Below, one piece after another: positions 25,899-35,880 of a DNA stretch of 46,017 nucleotides. The position numbers and the translations under genes are program-made. The notes beneath the pieces were generated by a model. It was not told where the DNA came from. It did not search any database and was given only the letters and a program-made list of their open reading frames with translations. Numbering within the stretch: the stretch's first letter is position 1; each line of letters begins with the position of its first letter. The stretch comes from Planctomycetota bacterium (lineage in GTDB: Bacteria > Planctomycetota > Phycisphaerae > UBA1845): assembly GCA_024280855.1 (NCBI GenBank), contig JAJRPG010000052.1, forward strand, positions 1 through 46,017. Direction: 5' to 3'.

Positions 25899-28541
25899 TC
25901 ATGGCAGGGTCGTCCGCATCTCCCAGAGAATGTCAATCGCGTAATGACCGCCTCCCAATTCGAACTCACGCCGCTCTCTAAATCCGATTACGAGGGAAGG
26001 GTCCTCAAAAAACGCGGGTTCAAAGCACCGATTGATCACGCAATCCTCTCCGCTTGGACACGCACCCGGATTACACTCGGCAGCGAGCGGCTCCTCGCTT
26101 ACCCGGTAATCCACGAATGGGTGGATTAGGCGTGCAGGAAGCTCGCCCTCGCTTGGGCCGTCCGGAAGCGCCGGCAAAGCTCCAAAAAGGCGTGGCACCG
26201 TAAGGAAGTCGGGGGAGTGGGAAGCTGCAGTGCGTTCATCAAAATTAAGGGATATTGCGGTAAAGGTTGACGTACCTAATAGGTCGTCCTCGCCCAAGGA
26301 AGCCATGATGGGGCCCCAAATCGCAAGTGCGCCGGCCGTTCCGAGTGCCGTCGTCCACAATGCGGCTCCGCCCGTTAGGTAGATAATCGCCGCCGCACCC
26401 ACAATCACTGCGGCTCCGGCCAGAAACCCTCCGAGGAAACCGTCATCCTCTGCTACGACGAGGATGTAGAGCACCTGATTTTCGAAGGTAAGATTACCCA
26501 CGGTCGATAGCACTTGAATCTCGGTCTTTCGGTCACCTGAATCGTAGCCGCTGCCCTGCCAAGCATCGAGGCTCTCATCGAGTTTTGAAGCGATATCCGC
26601 ATCCACTCCGGGAGGCAATGCATCCGGAAAACCAGCGAGCATCAACATCGGTTCGTCAGAGCCTAGGAAGTCCGCGCCGGTCTCTTCTAGACACTGGACC
26701 GCCTGAAGTGTCGCCGTAAACTCGTACCTCGGCTCCTCATCTAAGACATACACGATTATGTCTAATGGCGTGACCGCAACATCGTCTTCTCGTCTCATTA
26801 GCGTTTCGGAGCCAAACCATTCGGGAGTTTCCCCACATATGGGCACCTCACCAGGGAGATGTCGGCAGTCCTCGAATTTACGCGGCGGCGTTCCCCAGGT
26901 TGCGGCACATTCTGCACCATCCTCAGGGCATGTTCCCACTGGCAGCGTGCAATCCCGAACTGTGCCAACCGGAGCATTGTTTGGACTCGAGCCGGGATAG
27001 CAGACATGAAGGACACGGGCATCAGCGTCGTCGAGTGCATCCGCTTGCGTGAAAAAGTTGCCGTTGTGATTGTACATCCGCAGCTTGTAGAAATGGCCTT
27101 CATCAGCTACCACGCGGAAATGCGCAAGATTGTGCGTCGGGTTGGCCGGCGTCGGAACCGGACAGGCATCCGCACCGGTCGTCGGCTCTTTAGCGTCGAC
27201 GAAGCTGACGATTGACGTGGCCTCAGTTCCGTCGCCGGGAAACAGTGGCGTGAAAACCAGCCTCGCCTCGTCGATGTCCCAGAAGTTGTACCCCCGAAGC
27301 ACGACGTCGTGTTCCTTCTGTAAGACGGGGTAAGCTATACATGAAGCCGGTGACGCGAACCCGAACACGGTACCGCACACATATCCTTTGTTCGCGTCAC
27401 ACTGGGAGCCTCCACTTGTACAGGGGATGCCTGTTGACGCACCATATGGCGAAATGCCATCGCCGGGGGGAACCGTGTCGGTAGCCTGCAAGCTCGGGTG
27501 CCTTGCCGATACGAACTCCCCTTCGACGCCGAGAACTACGGGACTTGCGTCTGCAGCAACAACATCACCCCCGAATTCCGGGTCGCTACTCGAAATCAAG
27601 GTCCGCGAACTCACCGTGATGGCACGATCGGCGATAGTACCATCGCCGTACGTAAAGTTGCCAGAGCAGTACTCTGCACGAAGGCGTGGCATCAATCGAT
27701 GGCTCCTGAGAACCGATTTTGAGATAGCGTCCCAGTTCGGCGCTCCGGTCGAAACAGGGTCGTATTTCCCAAATCGTCCGAGCAAATTCAAGCGAGTCGC
27801 AACCGGGATCGCATCGAGCGTGCCTCCGAGCTGTTGAAGTTCCGCTCTGACTTCTAGTGAGAGGCCCGCGATATAGCCCGACAATGCCGTCTCAACGCGA
27901 CCCTCGACAGTCCCACCTGCGAGACGATCTAAGGTGCGAAAATAATTAAACGTAAAAACTGCGGCCGAGGCCCGTGCTGCAGGATCTTCGATGCTTTCAA
28001 GCCTTGTAACAACTCGCTCGGCACGTGTCTCAGCGTCTGGTAGGCCTTCAACAATGACCGTGACACTATCGGTGCTTTGCGCTTGTCCGTTGTCTACCGT
28101 TAACTGGAAAACCAACATGTCGCTCACATCCGGCGTCTCGAATCCTGCAATGGCTGAATCAGCCTGCACGAGAGCGACAGGGGTTCCCGAGATTTGCGTC
28201 CACAAGAAATCTAAACTATTGCCATCCGGATCAAAGCTGGCGGAGCCATCGAGCTGGACCGAATCACCTGTCGTCGTTTGGTCTTCGCCAGCATCTGCAA
28301 CTGGATCGTCATCGATGTTTGCAACTGGGTCGTCATCGGTGTTTGTAACTGGGTCGTCATCGATGTTTGTAACTGGATCGTCATCGATGCTTCTACCTGG
28401 ATCGTCATCGATGTTTATAACTGGATCGTTATCGATGTCTGGAACTGGATCGGTCGTACAGCCGAACCCGAGGGCCAACATGAGCATTAGTGCTCCAGAC
28501 ATGGCCCATATACGAACATTCAGTGCCTGTGAACAGGACAT
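25899..28541 (-). CDS. PKD-domain lipoprotein with acidic tandem-repeat stalk
   Basis: The start chosen is ATG 28541, because GGAGGT lies 6 bases before it (a second ATG at 28547 touches the site; an upstream frame to 28670 has no site). The signal MSCSQALNVRIWAMSGALML leads to a lipobox LGFGC, so lipidation at Cys28 is predicted. Residues ~30-85 are six or seven copies of DPVxNIDD, then a PKD-like domain (VADAGEDQTTTGDSVQLDG to VTVIVE). A long middle part has paired cysteines. Near residue 730-775 lies a hydrophobic Gly/Ala stretch (FLAGAAVIVGAAAIIYLTGG) that may cross or insert in a membrane. The end has CNPGACPSGEDCVINRCF, a small disulfide motif. The function is unknown. It is probably an envelope protein; no catalytic residues are recognised. 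Confidence 0.75.
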   Translation of the reverse strand: MSCSQALNVRIWAMSGALMLMLALGFGCTTDPVPDIDNDPVINIDDDPGRSIDDDPVTNIDDDPVTNTDDDPVANIDDDPVADAGEDQTTTGDSVQLDGSASFDPDGNSLDFLWTQISGTPVALVQADSAIAGFETPDVSDMLVFQLTVDNGQAQSTDSVTVIVEGLPDAETRAERVVTRLESIEDPAARASAAVFTFNYFRTLDRLAGGTVEGRVETALSGYIAGLSLEVRAELQQLGGTLDAIPVATRLNLLGRFGKYDPVSTGAPNWDAISKSVLRSHRLMPRLRAEYCSGNFTYGDGTIADRAITVSSRTLISSSDPEFGGDVVAADASPVVLGVEGEFVSARHPSLQATDTVPPGDGISPYGASTGIPCTSGGSQCDANKGYVCGTVFGFASPASCIAYPVLQKEHDVVLRGYNFWDIDEARLVFTPLFPGDGTEATSIVSFVDAKEPTTGADACPVPTPANPTHNLAHFRVVADEGHFYKLRMYNHNGNFFTQADALDDADARVLHVCYPGSSPNNAPVGTVRDCTLPVGTCPEDGAECAATWGTPPRKFEDCRHLPGEVPICGETPEWFGSETLMRREDDVAVTPLDIIVYVLDEEPRYEFTATLQAVQCLEETGADFLGSDEPMLMLAGFPDALPPGVDADIASKLDESLDAWQGSGYDSGDRKTEIQVLSTVGNLTFENQVLYILVVAEDDGFLGGFLAGAAVIVGAAAIIYLTGGAALWTTALGTAGALAIWGPIMASLGEDDLLGTSTFTAISLNFDERTAASHSPDFLTVPRLFGALPALPDGPSEGELPARLIHPFVDYRVSEEPLAAECNPGACPSGEDCVINRCFEPAFFEDPSLVIGFRERREFELGGGHYAIDILWEMRTTLP
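28299..28453 (-). repeat. 24-bp tandem repeat, 6.5 copies, coding DPVxNIDD
   Basis: Unit AACTGGATCGTCATCGATGT plus 4 bases, starting at 28299 and repeating with period 24 and few changes. It is in frame (8 residues) and would alter the acidic stalk length without frameshift. Confidence 0.85.
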
Positions 28542-28547
28542 TTTCAT

Positions 28548-28812
28548 ACCTCCAAAGCGAAACGTTCTTGAATCTGTCTCCAGGCAGATCCCGGGATCCA
28601 GCTTACTGGTTGCCCCGTAACTCGTGTCTGTTACATGAAGGGCGTGAGTTAACACAAATGACTCACTCAAATAATAAATATTCTTTATTCCCTCTGCTGA
28701 GACCGCGGGTGCTGATCTTGGGCACTGTCGCCCCTACGGTGACGTACTCCCCGTTTTTCGTTCCATGCCCAGCGTCTAGAATTCCGGGGCGGATTATGAA
28801 ATCCAAGGGTGT
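28548..28812. other. intergenic region
   Basis: Leader of the lipoprotein gene and sequence beyond. No gene is recognised. Confidence 0.4.
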
Positions 28813-29040
28813 TCACACAGACTTAGCCACCGGGTGCCGCTTGTGGAGGTTGAAATTCTCATCGATCGATGCCGGCGGGAAAGCAGCAGGGCTGTAATTC
28901 AGCGGCGCCGTAGCAAATGGCTGAGACGAAAACACGGTGCCAAACTCCGCGAAGTCCTTCATGACGACATCTTGGTCGTCGTCGAAATCGAATACCTCGT
29001 ATGGTGTCTTTATTCGACCGAGGTCGAAACCCCCACGGCA
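28813..29040 (-). pseudogene. dockerin-like C-terminal remnant
   Basis: One minus-strand frame reads TPYEVFDFDDDQDVVMKDFA and then EFGTVFSS before running to a stop at 28813-28815. The DFDDDQDVVMKDFAEF segment has the shape of the planctomycete dockerin half-repeat (compare DFDADWDVDLGDFADF at 43056). No start, signal or upstream domain remains. It is probably the tail of a lost secreted protein; the match rests on about 16 residues. Confidence 0.4.
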
Positions 29041-29202
29041 ACGCCGTTTTTAGAGATCTCGTAGTGTCCAATTATTCAAATGCCGCGACTAAACACTCAA
29101 TTCCACGCGTCGATCGTCCGGCTAGATTGCCTATGTATACGCAACTCTAGACCTGTCGCGCATCGCCTGACTTGTTTGTTAAAATTCAATACGGCGGTAT
29201 AG

Positions 29203-29372
29203 TCAAGCAACGTTGCGATAATAGTATCGGAGTACGCCGCCGAGCCGCTCACGACACGCATCATGGCCGTCCAACGACCCGACCTCAGTTGATGGTTGAA
29301 TCAATCGATTATCAAGCCCCTTGTGATTTCGCTCGTGATGATAGTATTCAAGGAATTCGTTGACCGTTCGTC
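29203..29372 (-). pseudogene. integrase-core transposase C-terminal fragment
   Basis: The frame reads VNEFLEYYHHERNHKGLDN, then CRERLGGVLRYYYRNVA to a stop. This is the typical end of an rve-type (IS3/IS481-like) transposase found in planctomycetes, where the conserved YHxERNHQGL helix follows the catalytic Glu. Only the last ~56 residues remain, with no inverted repeats. Confidence 0.7.
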
Positions 29373-29515
29373 GTCGTAGTGTCAAGTGTCCAGGCACGCT
29401 TACATTGCCGTTGGAGACGCAGAATATGTGATTTTATCACGGCAAATACACACCAAAGTGTTCATTTATTCGATTTTACATGCAGAAACGACAAGTTGTA
29501 AGTCATTGCCCCCCA

Positions 29516-30584
29516 CTATTTATGCGCGTTTGAATATTTGGACACTACGGGATCGTAAGCAGTGACTTCGCCTCTGACATTCGCCTTAACTAGCATTCCG
29601 CCGCCGACAATGGCTGGCGATCCGTGATTGACTGGAGAGTCTCCGCAATCGCCTCCGTAGACTTTCTTAAACCACATGAGCTCCAAGTTCGGCTCGTTAA
29701 ATCTGTACGCCGTCAGACAAAAGCCGTTGAGCGAAATTACGATTGGGCCACCGCTTCCTACTATATTCTCTGAAGACACGATCGCCAGCGTCGGATCCGG
29801 TGGTGGAAGAAATTCGACGGAACCATCGAATTCTATTTTGAAGTTATCCCAACACGCGGCGGAGTCGGCGACGACCAACACTGTGAGGCAGTCGAGGTAG
29901 ATGTTACCAATGCCAGTGATTAGTGACCCAAAGAAGTCAACAATCGAGGAATTACTGCATAGTGGAGTGCATGGCTCCGCGCCTTCGTTAGTGACGAGGT
30001 TCCCGTCGAAGTCGAACACTCCGATCCGAAAAGGAACGTACAAAAACACGAAATCACCAACAACCCTTGGGGATGAAGTTGTTCTCCGTCCCTCTTCGAT
30101 AGCAGGAACGACCCACATTCGTGCCCCGTCTGAAGAAACTCTGGCCAACGAAGATTCCAATTCCGATTCGGATATGTTTGACGGGTCGGACGGATGTGTG
30201 ACTACGACAAAGATGCTCCCGTCGTCCGCCACTGCGGGCGTACTTAAAATAATCCCTCCGTCGAAGAAAACCGTTCGCCACTTTTCGTTACCGTCGGGGT
30301 CGAGCGCGACTAACTCGCCATTATGTGTTCCGACGTAGATAGTCCCGTCCGGGCCGATGACTGGGGAACTAGTTCCAAAGAAAGAAGTCCCGACCTCAGT
30401 ATCCCGTTTTAGAAGAGGCGGTACCGCTAACTCTGCATCAACTGCGATGAACCCTTCACCAGAGAAGCCAGATTGAAATTGGGACCATGTTTGCAAAATT
30501 TGGATGGTTTCGCCGCTATCATTTCCGCAGCCTGGGTAAAAAAGTAGCGGCAACAAAACTAAGGTGGATGCTAACCATTAGCAT
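29516..30584 (-). CDS. exported PQQ-like beta-propeller protein
   Basis: The continuous frame begins at TTG 30556, but the signal region lies in another frame starting at ATG 30584 (MLMVSIHLSFVAATF). A six-A run at 30538-30543 (plus strand) is one base too long to join it to YPGCGNDSGE. With repair this is a ~353-residue protein with a lipoprotein-like start ending at PGC, although the -3 residue is not the usual Leu. Propeller blades are recognisable: SSPVIGPDGTIYVGTHNGEL then ALDPDGNEKWR, STPAVADDGSIFVVV, and SSPRVVGDFVFLYVP. The family is an eight-bladed PQQ-like or outer-membrane assembly-type fold, but here without enzyme motifs. It ends HGSPAIVGGGMLVKANVRGE with an AYDP turn, again a blade. 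Possible surface or scaffold role; unknown. Confidence 0.65.
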
Positions 30585-30838
30585 GGCATTCTTTTTGTAT
30601 ATCTTGACATAAGTCCCAATTCCTTTTGCGTAATGTAAGTTGATCCGGTCCAACCAGCCCAACAGGCCGTTAAGTCGTGATCTGACCTCCTGGTTTAGGT
30701 CCATCGCTAGTGTCCCTAGTTATAAAGGCGATAATGTACACGGACTGCTAACGCACTTTTTTTGTTTTTTTGTTTCTCGACCCTATACTGAGGTTGCCGG
30801 GGTGGGTTTCCGAGTCGTTGCCCCGGGGAGCAGCCCTT
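30585..30838. other. divergent intergenic region
   Basis: Separates the PQQ-like gene from the ECF operon. A weak promoter for the plus strand may be TTGTTT (30762-30767), 16 bp, TATACT (30784-30789). T-rich tract at 30758-30775. Confidence 0.4.
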
Positions 30839-31462
30839 ATGAATCCTGATGACACCGAGCTAATTGACCTGGCTGTAGCGGGAGACCGAACGGCCCTTAG
30901 TTCCTTGCTGGAGTACTACGGTCCGATAGTCACCCGGCAAGTTGATGGCCGGATCGGGAGGCGCTGGCAAGGGATGCTCGAAGCGGACGACGTGATGCAA
31001 GTCACATATCTTGAAGCGTTCCTGCAAATCGATCGGCTCGCAGGACGCGACGGGGCTACGTTTGAGGGATGGGTTGCCCGGATTGCTGACCACAACCTGC
31101 GCGACGCCATTCGAGAACTTCGGGCCAAGAAACGACCCGACCCCACACGGCGTATCAGGTCGGTCTCCGGAGGAGACTCATCATTGACTTTATTAAACCT
31201 GCTCGGTGTCACATACTCCACACCCAGCCAGCACGCGGCACGCGACGAGTATGGTAGCACAATTGATTCCGCGCTCTCAAAACTTCCCGAGGACTACCGG
31301 ACAGTGGTGAAGCTTTACGATCTCGAGAGTAAGACAGCGGAAGAAGTCGCAAACGCTATGAAAAGATCGATCGGGGCGGTCTACATGCTACGAATGCGCG
31401 CGCATGATCTACTGAAGGGCCTACTTGGTCCAGCCTCGGATTTTTTTAGCGATAGCGCGTGA
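30839..31462 (+). CDS. ECF-type RNA polymerase sigma factor
   Basis: 207 residues. Start ATG 30839, since GGGGAG lies about 9 bases upstream and the domain starts there; an earlier in-frame start at 30770 is not needed. Region 2 covers about residues 8-80 (LIDLAVAGDRTAL, then EADDVMQVTYLEAF, the core polymerase-binding helix). Region 4 covers about 145-195 (ALSKLPEDYRTVV and KTAEEVANAMKRSIGAVYML, a helix-turn-helix for -35 recognition). This is the planctomycete ECF class usually encoded beside a Ser/Thr kinase, and such a kinase follows after 50 bp, so signal transfer from kinase to sigma factor is inferred. No anti-sigma gene is seen. Confidence 0.9.
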   Translation: MNPDDTELIDLAVAGDRTALSSLLEYYGPIVTRQVDGRIGRRWQGMLEADDVMQVTYLEAFLQIDRLAGRDGATFEGWVARIADHNLRDAIRELRAKKRPDPTRRIRSVSGGDSSLTLLNLLGVTYSTPSQHAARDEYGSTIDSALSKLPEDYRTVVKLYDLESKTAEEVANAMKRSIGAVYMLRMRAHDLLKGLLGPASDFFSDSA

Positions 31463-31512
31463 TAACGGCAACCCATTTTTCGCCCAGACACTGGAGACTA
31501 TGAGGTAAAGTC

Positions 31513-34026
31513 ATGAAGCCTAATCCCATTGACGAGCAGGATCTTGTTAATCGACATCACGAGCTGATCGCTAGTGCGTCGCGCCAGGTCGAGGAAGTCC
31601 GCGCCAACATGATTCACGAAACCTCCGGTTCTTCGATACCGTTCGATGAGAGTGTGATGGTTGGTTACGAACGACTGCGCGAGATTCACCGCGGGGGTCA
31701 GGGCGTCGTGTATCAGGCGATCCAAAAGTCCACCAGCCGCAAGGTGGCAATCAAAGTCATCAAGAAAGGCCCCAATGCTAGCGACATGGACCGAACCCGC
31801 TTTGAACTTGAGGTGAAAATACTCGGGCAACTGCGCCACCCCAACATCGTCGCGATTCACGACAGCGGCTCGGCTGGCGGACATTTTTTCTATGTGATGG
31901 ACTACATTCACGGTCAGCCACTGGACATTTTCATGGCTGGATGTAAGCGATCAGTCCGCGCGACGTTTCGTGTTTTCGAGAAGATTTGCAGTGCCGTTAA
32001 CGCTGCCCATTTACATGGCGTGATCCATCGAGATCTAAAACCCGGGAACATCCGCGTTGACGAACACGGTGAGCCCCACGTACTCGACTTCGGATTGGCC
32101 AAAGTGTCTGTTGGCGAGGAAACCGGGATTCCGCGTCAAGCGACCATGACAGTGACGGGGCAATTCGTGGGCTCACTACCTTGGGCGAGCCCGGAACAAG
32201 TCGAAGGGCCAGCGCACGGCGTAGATCTCCGCACTGATGTTTATTCACTCGGCGTAATTCTTTTTCATATGCTGACAGGGCGGTTCCCGTATGATGTTGC
32301 GGTCAATATTCGACACGTCGTGGACAATATCCTTACCGCCGAATCACCGAAACCCAGTATGATGCGTCGTGAAATTAACGATGAGGTCGATACGATCGTT
32401 CTAAAATGTCTGAACAAGGGTCCGGAGCGCCGATACCAGACAGCCGGAGAGGTCGCCCGAGACATCCGTAACTATCTCGCCGGTGAGCCGATCGAGGCCA
32501 AGCGCGACAGCGCCTGGTATGTGCTAAGGAAAACTGCGCAGCGACATCGTTTCGCTGCTTCGCTCATTACCAGCGCCTTCGTGTTGGTCATTTGTTCAAT
32601 TGTTGCGATGGTCGTTGTGAACCGCCGCGAATCACGACTCCGCGCTGAGGCACAACAGCAGACGAGCATTGCTCGTGCCGTCAATGAGTTTCTAAACGTC
32701 GATATACTTGGGGCTGCATCGCCTAAAGAGCAGGGACGCGACGTTAGCGTACGCGAGGCGCTCGATGTTGCAGCCTCTCGCGTCGATGAACGCTTCGAGG
32801 AATTCCCGCTGGTGCGCGCTGCGATTCATGAAACCATCGGAAACACCTACATGGATCTTGGAGAGTGGTCGGTCGCGGAGCAACACGCGAGCAAAGCATT
32901 GGAACTGCGACGCAACCTACTAGGCGAAAAACATCCCGACACCTTACGTTCCATGAACCTCGCCGGACGCCTTTTCAGACGGTTGGGCAGGTACGTGGAA
33001 GCGGAAACTTTGCTCACCGAGATGGTCGAGTCCGCGAAACGTATGTTGCAACCGGACGCGGAACTGATGACAATGGGCATGAACAACCTAGCTGTTCTTT
33101 ATGGTGAGCTGGGGCGCATAAACGACGCATTCGACGTCAACAGTGAGGTTCTCGCAATACGGCGACGAACACTTGGTCCAGAGCATCCCGAAACACTCAC
33201 TTCGATGAACAACGAGGCGTACTACCACGCGCAAGCTGGTCGAACGCAAGACGCCGTGCGCGGATATGAAGAAGTTCTCGAAATTCGTCGCCGCGTACTA
33301 GGAGAGGGACACCCACACACCTTAATCACGATGGGCAATCTTGCCGGCAGGTACGCGTATCTAAAACGATACGGTGAAGCGGAAGCTCTCTTGAGATCCC
33401 AACTGGAACTCGTTCGCCGCGTAGAAGGTGATCGTCACCCTGGTGTCGTCGATGCGTTACGGTTTCTCGCCGGGATCGCACGAGATCAGGGGCGATTCAG
33501 CGAAGCTGAAGCATTAATCACCGAAATAAGTAGCATCCAGCGCCACAATACCGGCGAAGAACATGCCGACATGGCCGAATCCCATGTGGCTTTCGGTGAA
33601 CTCTACGCTAAGCAAAAGCGCTACGATGAAGCAGAGATGTGGTACAAGAAAGGAATCGTGCTTAGAAGGAAGACCTTAGGGCCTGCACATCCTTCGACGC
33701 TCGACGTCATCATAAAATTGGCAGACCTGTACGTCGCTTGGCAGCGCTATGATATCGCTGCTTCTACGCTAGAGGCAACTATTCCTGACATTCGAGCCCG
33801 CGGAATCGACGGCTCGAACAAGGGAATCGCGGCGATGAGCGCGTTGTGCCGAGTGTACACAGCGCAGGGTCGCAGAGACGATGCGATTGAGGTTTTATTA
33901 GAGGCTCAGGAACTCGTAAACGACGTGTTCGACAAGGATCACCCGCTTACCCAAAAAATCTCGGGACAATTAAAGTTGTCCCGTGAAGAAAAGCCTCGAT
34001 CACTCACGCCTGACACGAATCATTAA
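31513..34026 (+). CDS. membrane Ser/Thr protein kinase with TPR domain
   Basis: 837 residues; GAGGTAAAG lies just before ATG 31513. Kinase domain about 50-315: Gly loop RGGQGVVYQ, Lys81 in VAIKVIKK, catalytic loop HRDLKPGN (Asp174), DFG at 192-194, SPEQ activation-segment end, so it should be active. One membrane helix lies near 347-370 (FAASLITSAFVLVICSIVAM). The C-terminal ~460 residues are tandem TPR units of the kinesin light chain type (LGEKHPDTLRSMNLAG, then LGPEHPETLTSMNNEA, LGEGHPHTLITMGNLA). The classic planctomycete layout puts the kinase inside and the TPR part on the other side of the membrane. It follows the ECF sigma gene and is likely its partner. Phosphorylation targets are not visible from sequence. 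Confidence 0.92.
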   Translation: MKPNPIDEQDLVNRHHELIASASRQVEEVRANMIHETSGSSIPFDESVMVGYERLREIHRGGQGVVYQAIQKSTSRKVAIKVIKKGPNASDMDRTRFELEVKILGQLRHPNIVAIHDSGSAGGHFFYVMDYIHGQPLDIFMAGCKRSVRATFRVFEKICSAVNAAHLHGVIHRDLKPGNIRVDEHGEPHVLDFGLAKVSVGEETGIPRQATMTVTGQFVGSLPWASPEQVEGPAHGVDLRTDVYSLGVILFHMLTGRFPYDVAVNIRHVVDNILTAESPKPSMMRREINDEVDTIVLKCLNKGPERRYQTAGEVARDIRNYLAGEPIEAKRDSAWYVLRKTAQRHRFAASLITSAFVLVICSIVAMVVVNRRESRLRAEAQQQTSIARAVNEFLNVDILGAASPKEQGRDVSVREALDVAASRVDERFEEFPLVRAAIHETIGNTYMDLGEWSVAEQHASKALELRRNLLGEKHPDTLRSMNLAGRLFRRLGRYVEAETLLTEMVESAKRMLQPDAELMTMGMNNLAVLYGELGRINDAFDVNSEVLAIRRRTLGPEHPETLTSMNNEAYYHAQAGRTQDAVRGYEEVLEIRRRVLGEGHPHTLITMGNLAGRYAYLKRYGEAEALLRSQLELVRRVEGDRHPGVVDALRFLAGIARDQGRFSEAEALITEISSIQRHNTGEEHADMAESHVAFGELYAKQKRYDEAEMWYKKGIVLRRKTLGPAHPSTLDVIIKLADLYVAWQRYDIAASTLEATIPDIRARGIDGSNKGIAAMSALCRVYTAQGRRDDAIEVLLEAQELVNDVFDKDHPLTQKISGQLKLSREEKPRSLTPDTNH

Positions 34027-34264
34027 AGCTGTCCCCGTGTGGTGTCTTTGTTCGGCTGGCCCCCAGCGAATTCGCCAAAGAAGGCCAGAAATCAATGACC
34101 AAAGAAAATCCCGACTTTCTCGTTACGCTGGTACAGAAATGGGGAGCGGGTCAACTGACCTGAATATTAACTCTGGTACTGGCCCGAAATATGGTAGTCA
34201 GGCCACGATCTCCATCGCTGTGGGTCTATAGATAGCCTAACGGACAATCGCCGAAAGAGTTCCG
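34027..34264. other. intergenic region with ~75-bp dispersed repeat
   Basis: No gene. Contains the plus-strand copy of an inverted repeat pair at 34124-34200. Confidence 0.5.
34124..34200 (+). repeat. dispersed repeat, copy 1 of inverted pair
   Basis: Core GGTACAGAAATGGGGAGCGG followed by gapped matches (GAATA, TTAACTC, GGTACTG, CCGAAATAT). The reverse complement lies at 35985-36061. The two are roughly 80% alike by eye. Confidence 0.65.
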
Positions 34265-34546
34265 TCAAACCGATGACAGCACCTCGAGCACTTCTTTCGC
34301 CTTTCGTTTCCGTGTCGCTTTCCAATCCGTACCGGCTTTATTTCGAGCACGGTCCGTAAGCCAAGCCGCCTCAGGCTGCTTGCCTTCGCCTACCCCCAAG
34401 CCCTTCTTGTTGGCGATTACCAATGCCTTAGCGAATTCTGCAAAAGTTGGGGCTTTGCCACTCGTCCAAAACTCTCGGGCGAGAATCCTGGCAATCGCTC
34501 CGTTCTTGAAGTCACCGTCTGTTAGTTTCTTAAACAGGTTGATCAT
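34265..34546 (-). CDS. hypothetical protein
   Basis: 93 residues from ATG 34546: MINLFKKLTDGDFKNGAIAR, then FTWTSG-like turns and a Lys/Arg-rich end (KAGTDWKATRKRKAKEVL). Upstream in the same frame the sequence continues as coherent protein (YYGWYDKTNKD) without ATG, while an overlapping frame has ATG 34597 with GGGAG before it, so a one-base frame break near the start is possible. It is basic and predicted helical, with no family recognised. It could be a small DNA-binding or phage-related protein. Nothing links it to its neighbours. Confidence 0.45.
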   Translation of the reverse strand: MINLFKKLTDGDFKNGAIARILAREFWTSGKAPTFAEFAKALVIANKKGLGVGEGKQPEAAWLTDRARNKAGTDWKATRKRKAKEVLEVLSSV

Positions 34547-34833
34547 GTCTTTGTTGGTCTTGTCGTACCAGCCATAATAGAGACGGTGTTCATGCCTTAC
34601 TCCCAGTTCCGTTACTTATGATGGACACTCCAAACCGGAACTCTAGTCCAAATCCTATATTCAAGGAATACGGAGGCTCATGGACGGACGCCGCACGTCT
34701 AGCGTGGTGGCGGTTAGCGAAGCTGTCTTCGACGATGTAATATGGTACCGTTGCTGCTCTAGTCGGAGCCAGTACGATCCGTGTACCTTGCGTTATACAG
34801 TTTCGATGCGAGCAAAGACAATGGGAGTATGCA

Positions 34834-35880
34834 ATGACTGCCGAAATGAATAAAAAAGCCGCGGATACGCTTGTGGACATGGCAAAGGCGTTCTTACGCG
34901 GGAACGTGCTCTGCGCTGTTGTGCGACTTGGGATTGCTGACGCACTGGAAAGCGGGGAGAAGAGTCTCGACGAACTGGCGACGGAAACCAAATCGGACTC
35001 AAGTTCGTTGAATCGCCTTCTGCGTGCCCTTACCAGTATGGGCGTTGTTGAAGAAGCCGCGCCGGGTCGTTTCACACTGACTTCATAAGGTGATCCTCTT
35101 AGAAGAAGTGCGTCAAACTCCATCTGGGCGTCGATCATCTTTTGGGCCGATCTGATTGCCGATTTCCTGGACGTATCTTCCAGAATGCGTGCGGGCCGGA
35201 GGTAATGCGGGCGCGTCCGGCGCAATGGAGAGCCTCGGAATCAAACCTCGATGGTTGATGGAACCAGACGCGCAGGCGATATTTCATAAGGTATTCGCCG
35301 AACTTACCGCCGCCGACATGGCACCAGTCGTAGCGGCTTACGATTTCTCCCGCTGTGGAGTCATCGCCGATCTTGGGGGTGCCGGCGGCGGTTTGATCTC
35401 AGCGATCTTAACCGCGAATCCACAGACCCGTGGTGTCCTTGTGGATAGGCAAGAAGCCGTAGATCGTGCCTCGGCGAGACTTAAGCTTGCCGATCTAGCA
35501 GAGCGCTGCCAGCTGGTAGTAGGTGACCTATTACAGGCGGTCCCCAGCGGCGCCGACGTCTACATCTTGAAAAACGTACTCCATGGATACGACGACAGCA
35601 CAGCCCTACGCGTTCTGCAGCAATGCCATACCGCGATGCAATCAGGCGCCCGGCTGCTCGTCATCGAGACCGTTGTGCCGGACAGAGTTGACCATCCGAC
35701 CCACGAGTCGAAGAAATGTTGATGAGCGACCTCAACATGCTTGTGGCGACCGGCGGGCGGGAGCGCAGTGCGACTGAATGGAAAAAATTGCTTGGGATGG
35801 CTGGAATAGAGCTGCAGCGGATTGCATCGGTCGAGGATTCCAGTATCTGCATTATCGAAGCCGTATCATCGGAATCCTGA
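34834..35880 (+). pseudogene. SAM-dependent O-methyltransferase, broken
   Basis: ATG 34834 follows GGGAG at 6 bases. The N-terminal dimerisation/winged-helix part (MAKAFLRGNVLCAVVRLGIA, then LDELATETKSD) ends with a TAA at 35086-35088. The same frame continues (SNSIWASIIFWADLIAD). Near 35164 one extra T shifts it to SWTYLPECVRAGGN and the AdoMet-binding domain, with the glycine-rich loop VIADLGGAGGG and the LLQAVPSGADVYILKNVLHGYDD-type segment (shown split). Near 35700 a second shift leads to the C-terminus (EEMLMSDLNMLVATGGRERS to the stop at 35880). The family matches caffeate/hydroxyneurosporene-type O-methyltransferases. One stop and two frame breaks make it non-functional if the sequence is right. 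Confidence 0.8.

Noticed and set aside
28278-28490. Plus-strand frame with repeated CNWIVIDV
   Set aside because: Artefact of the 24-bp tandem repeat read on the antisense strand of the lipoprotein gene.
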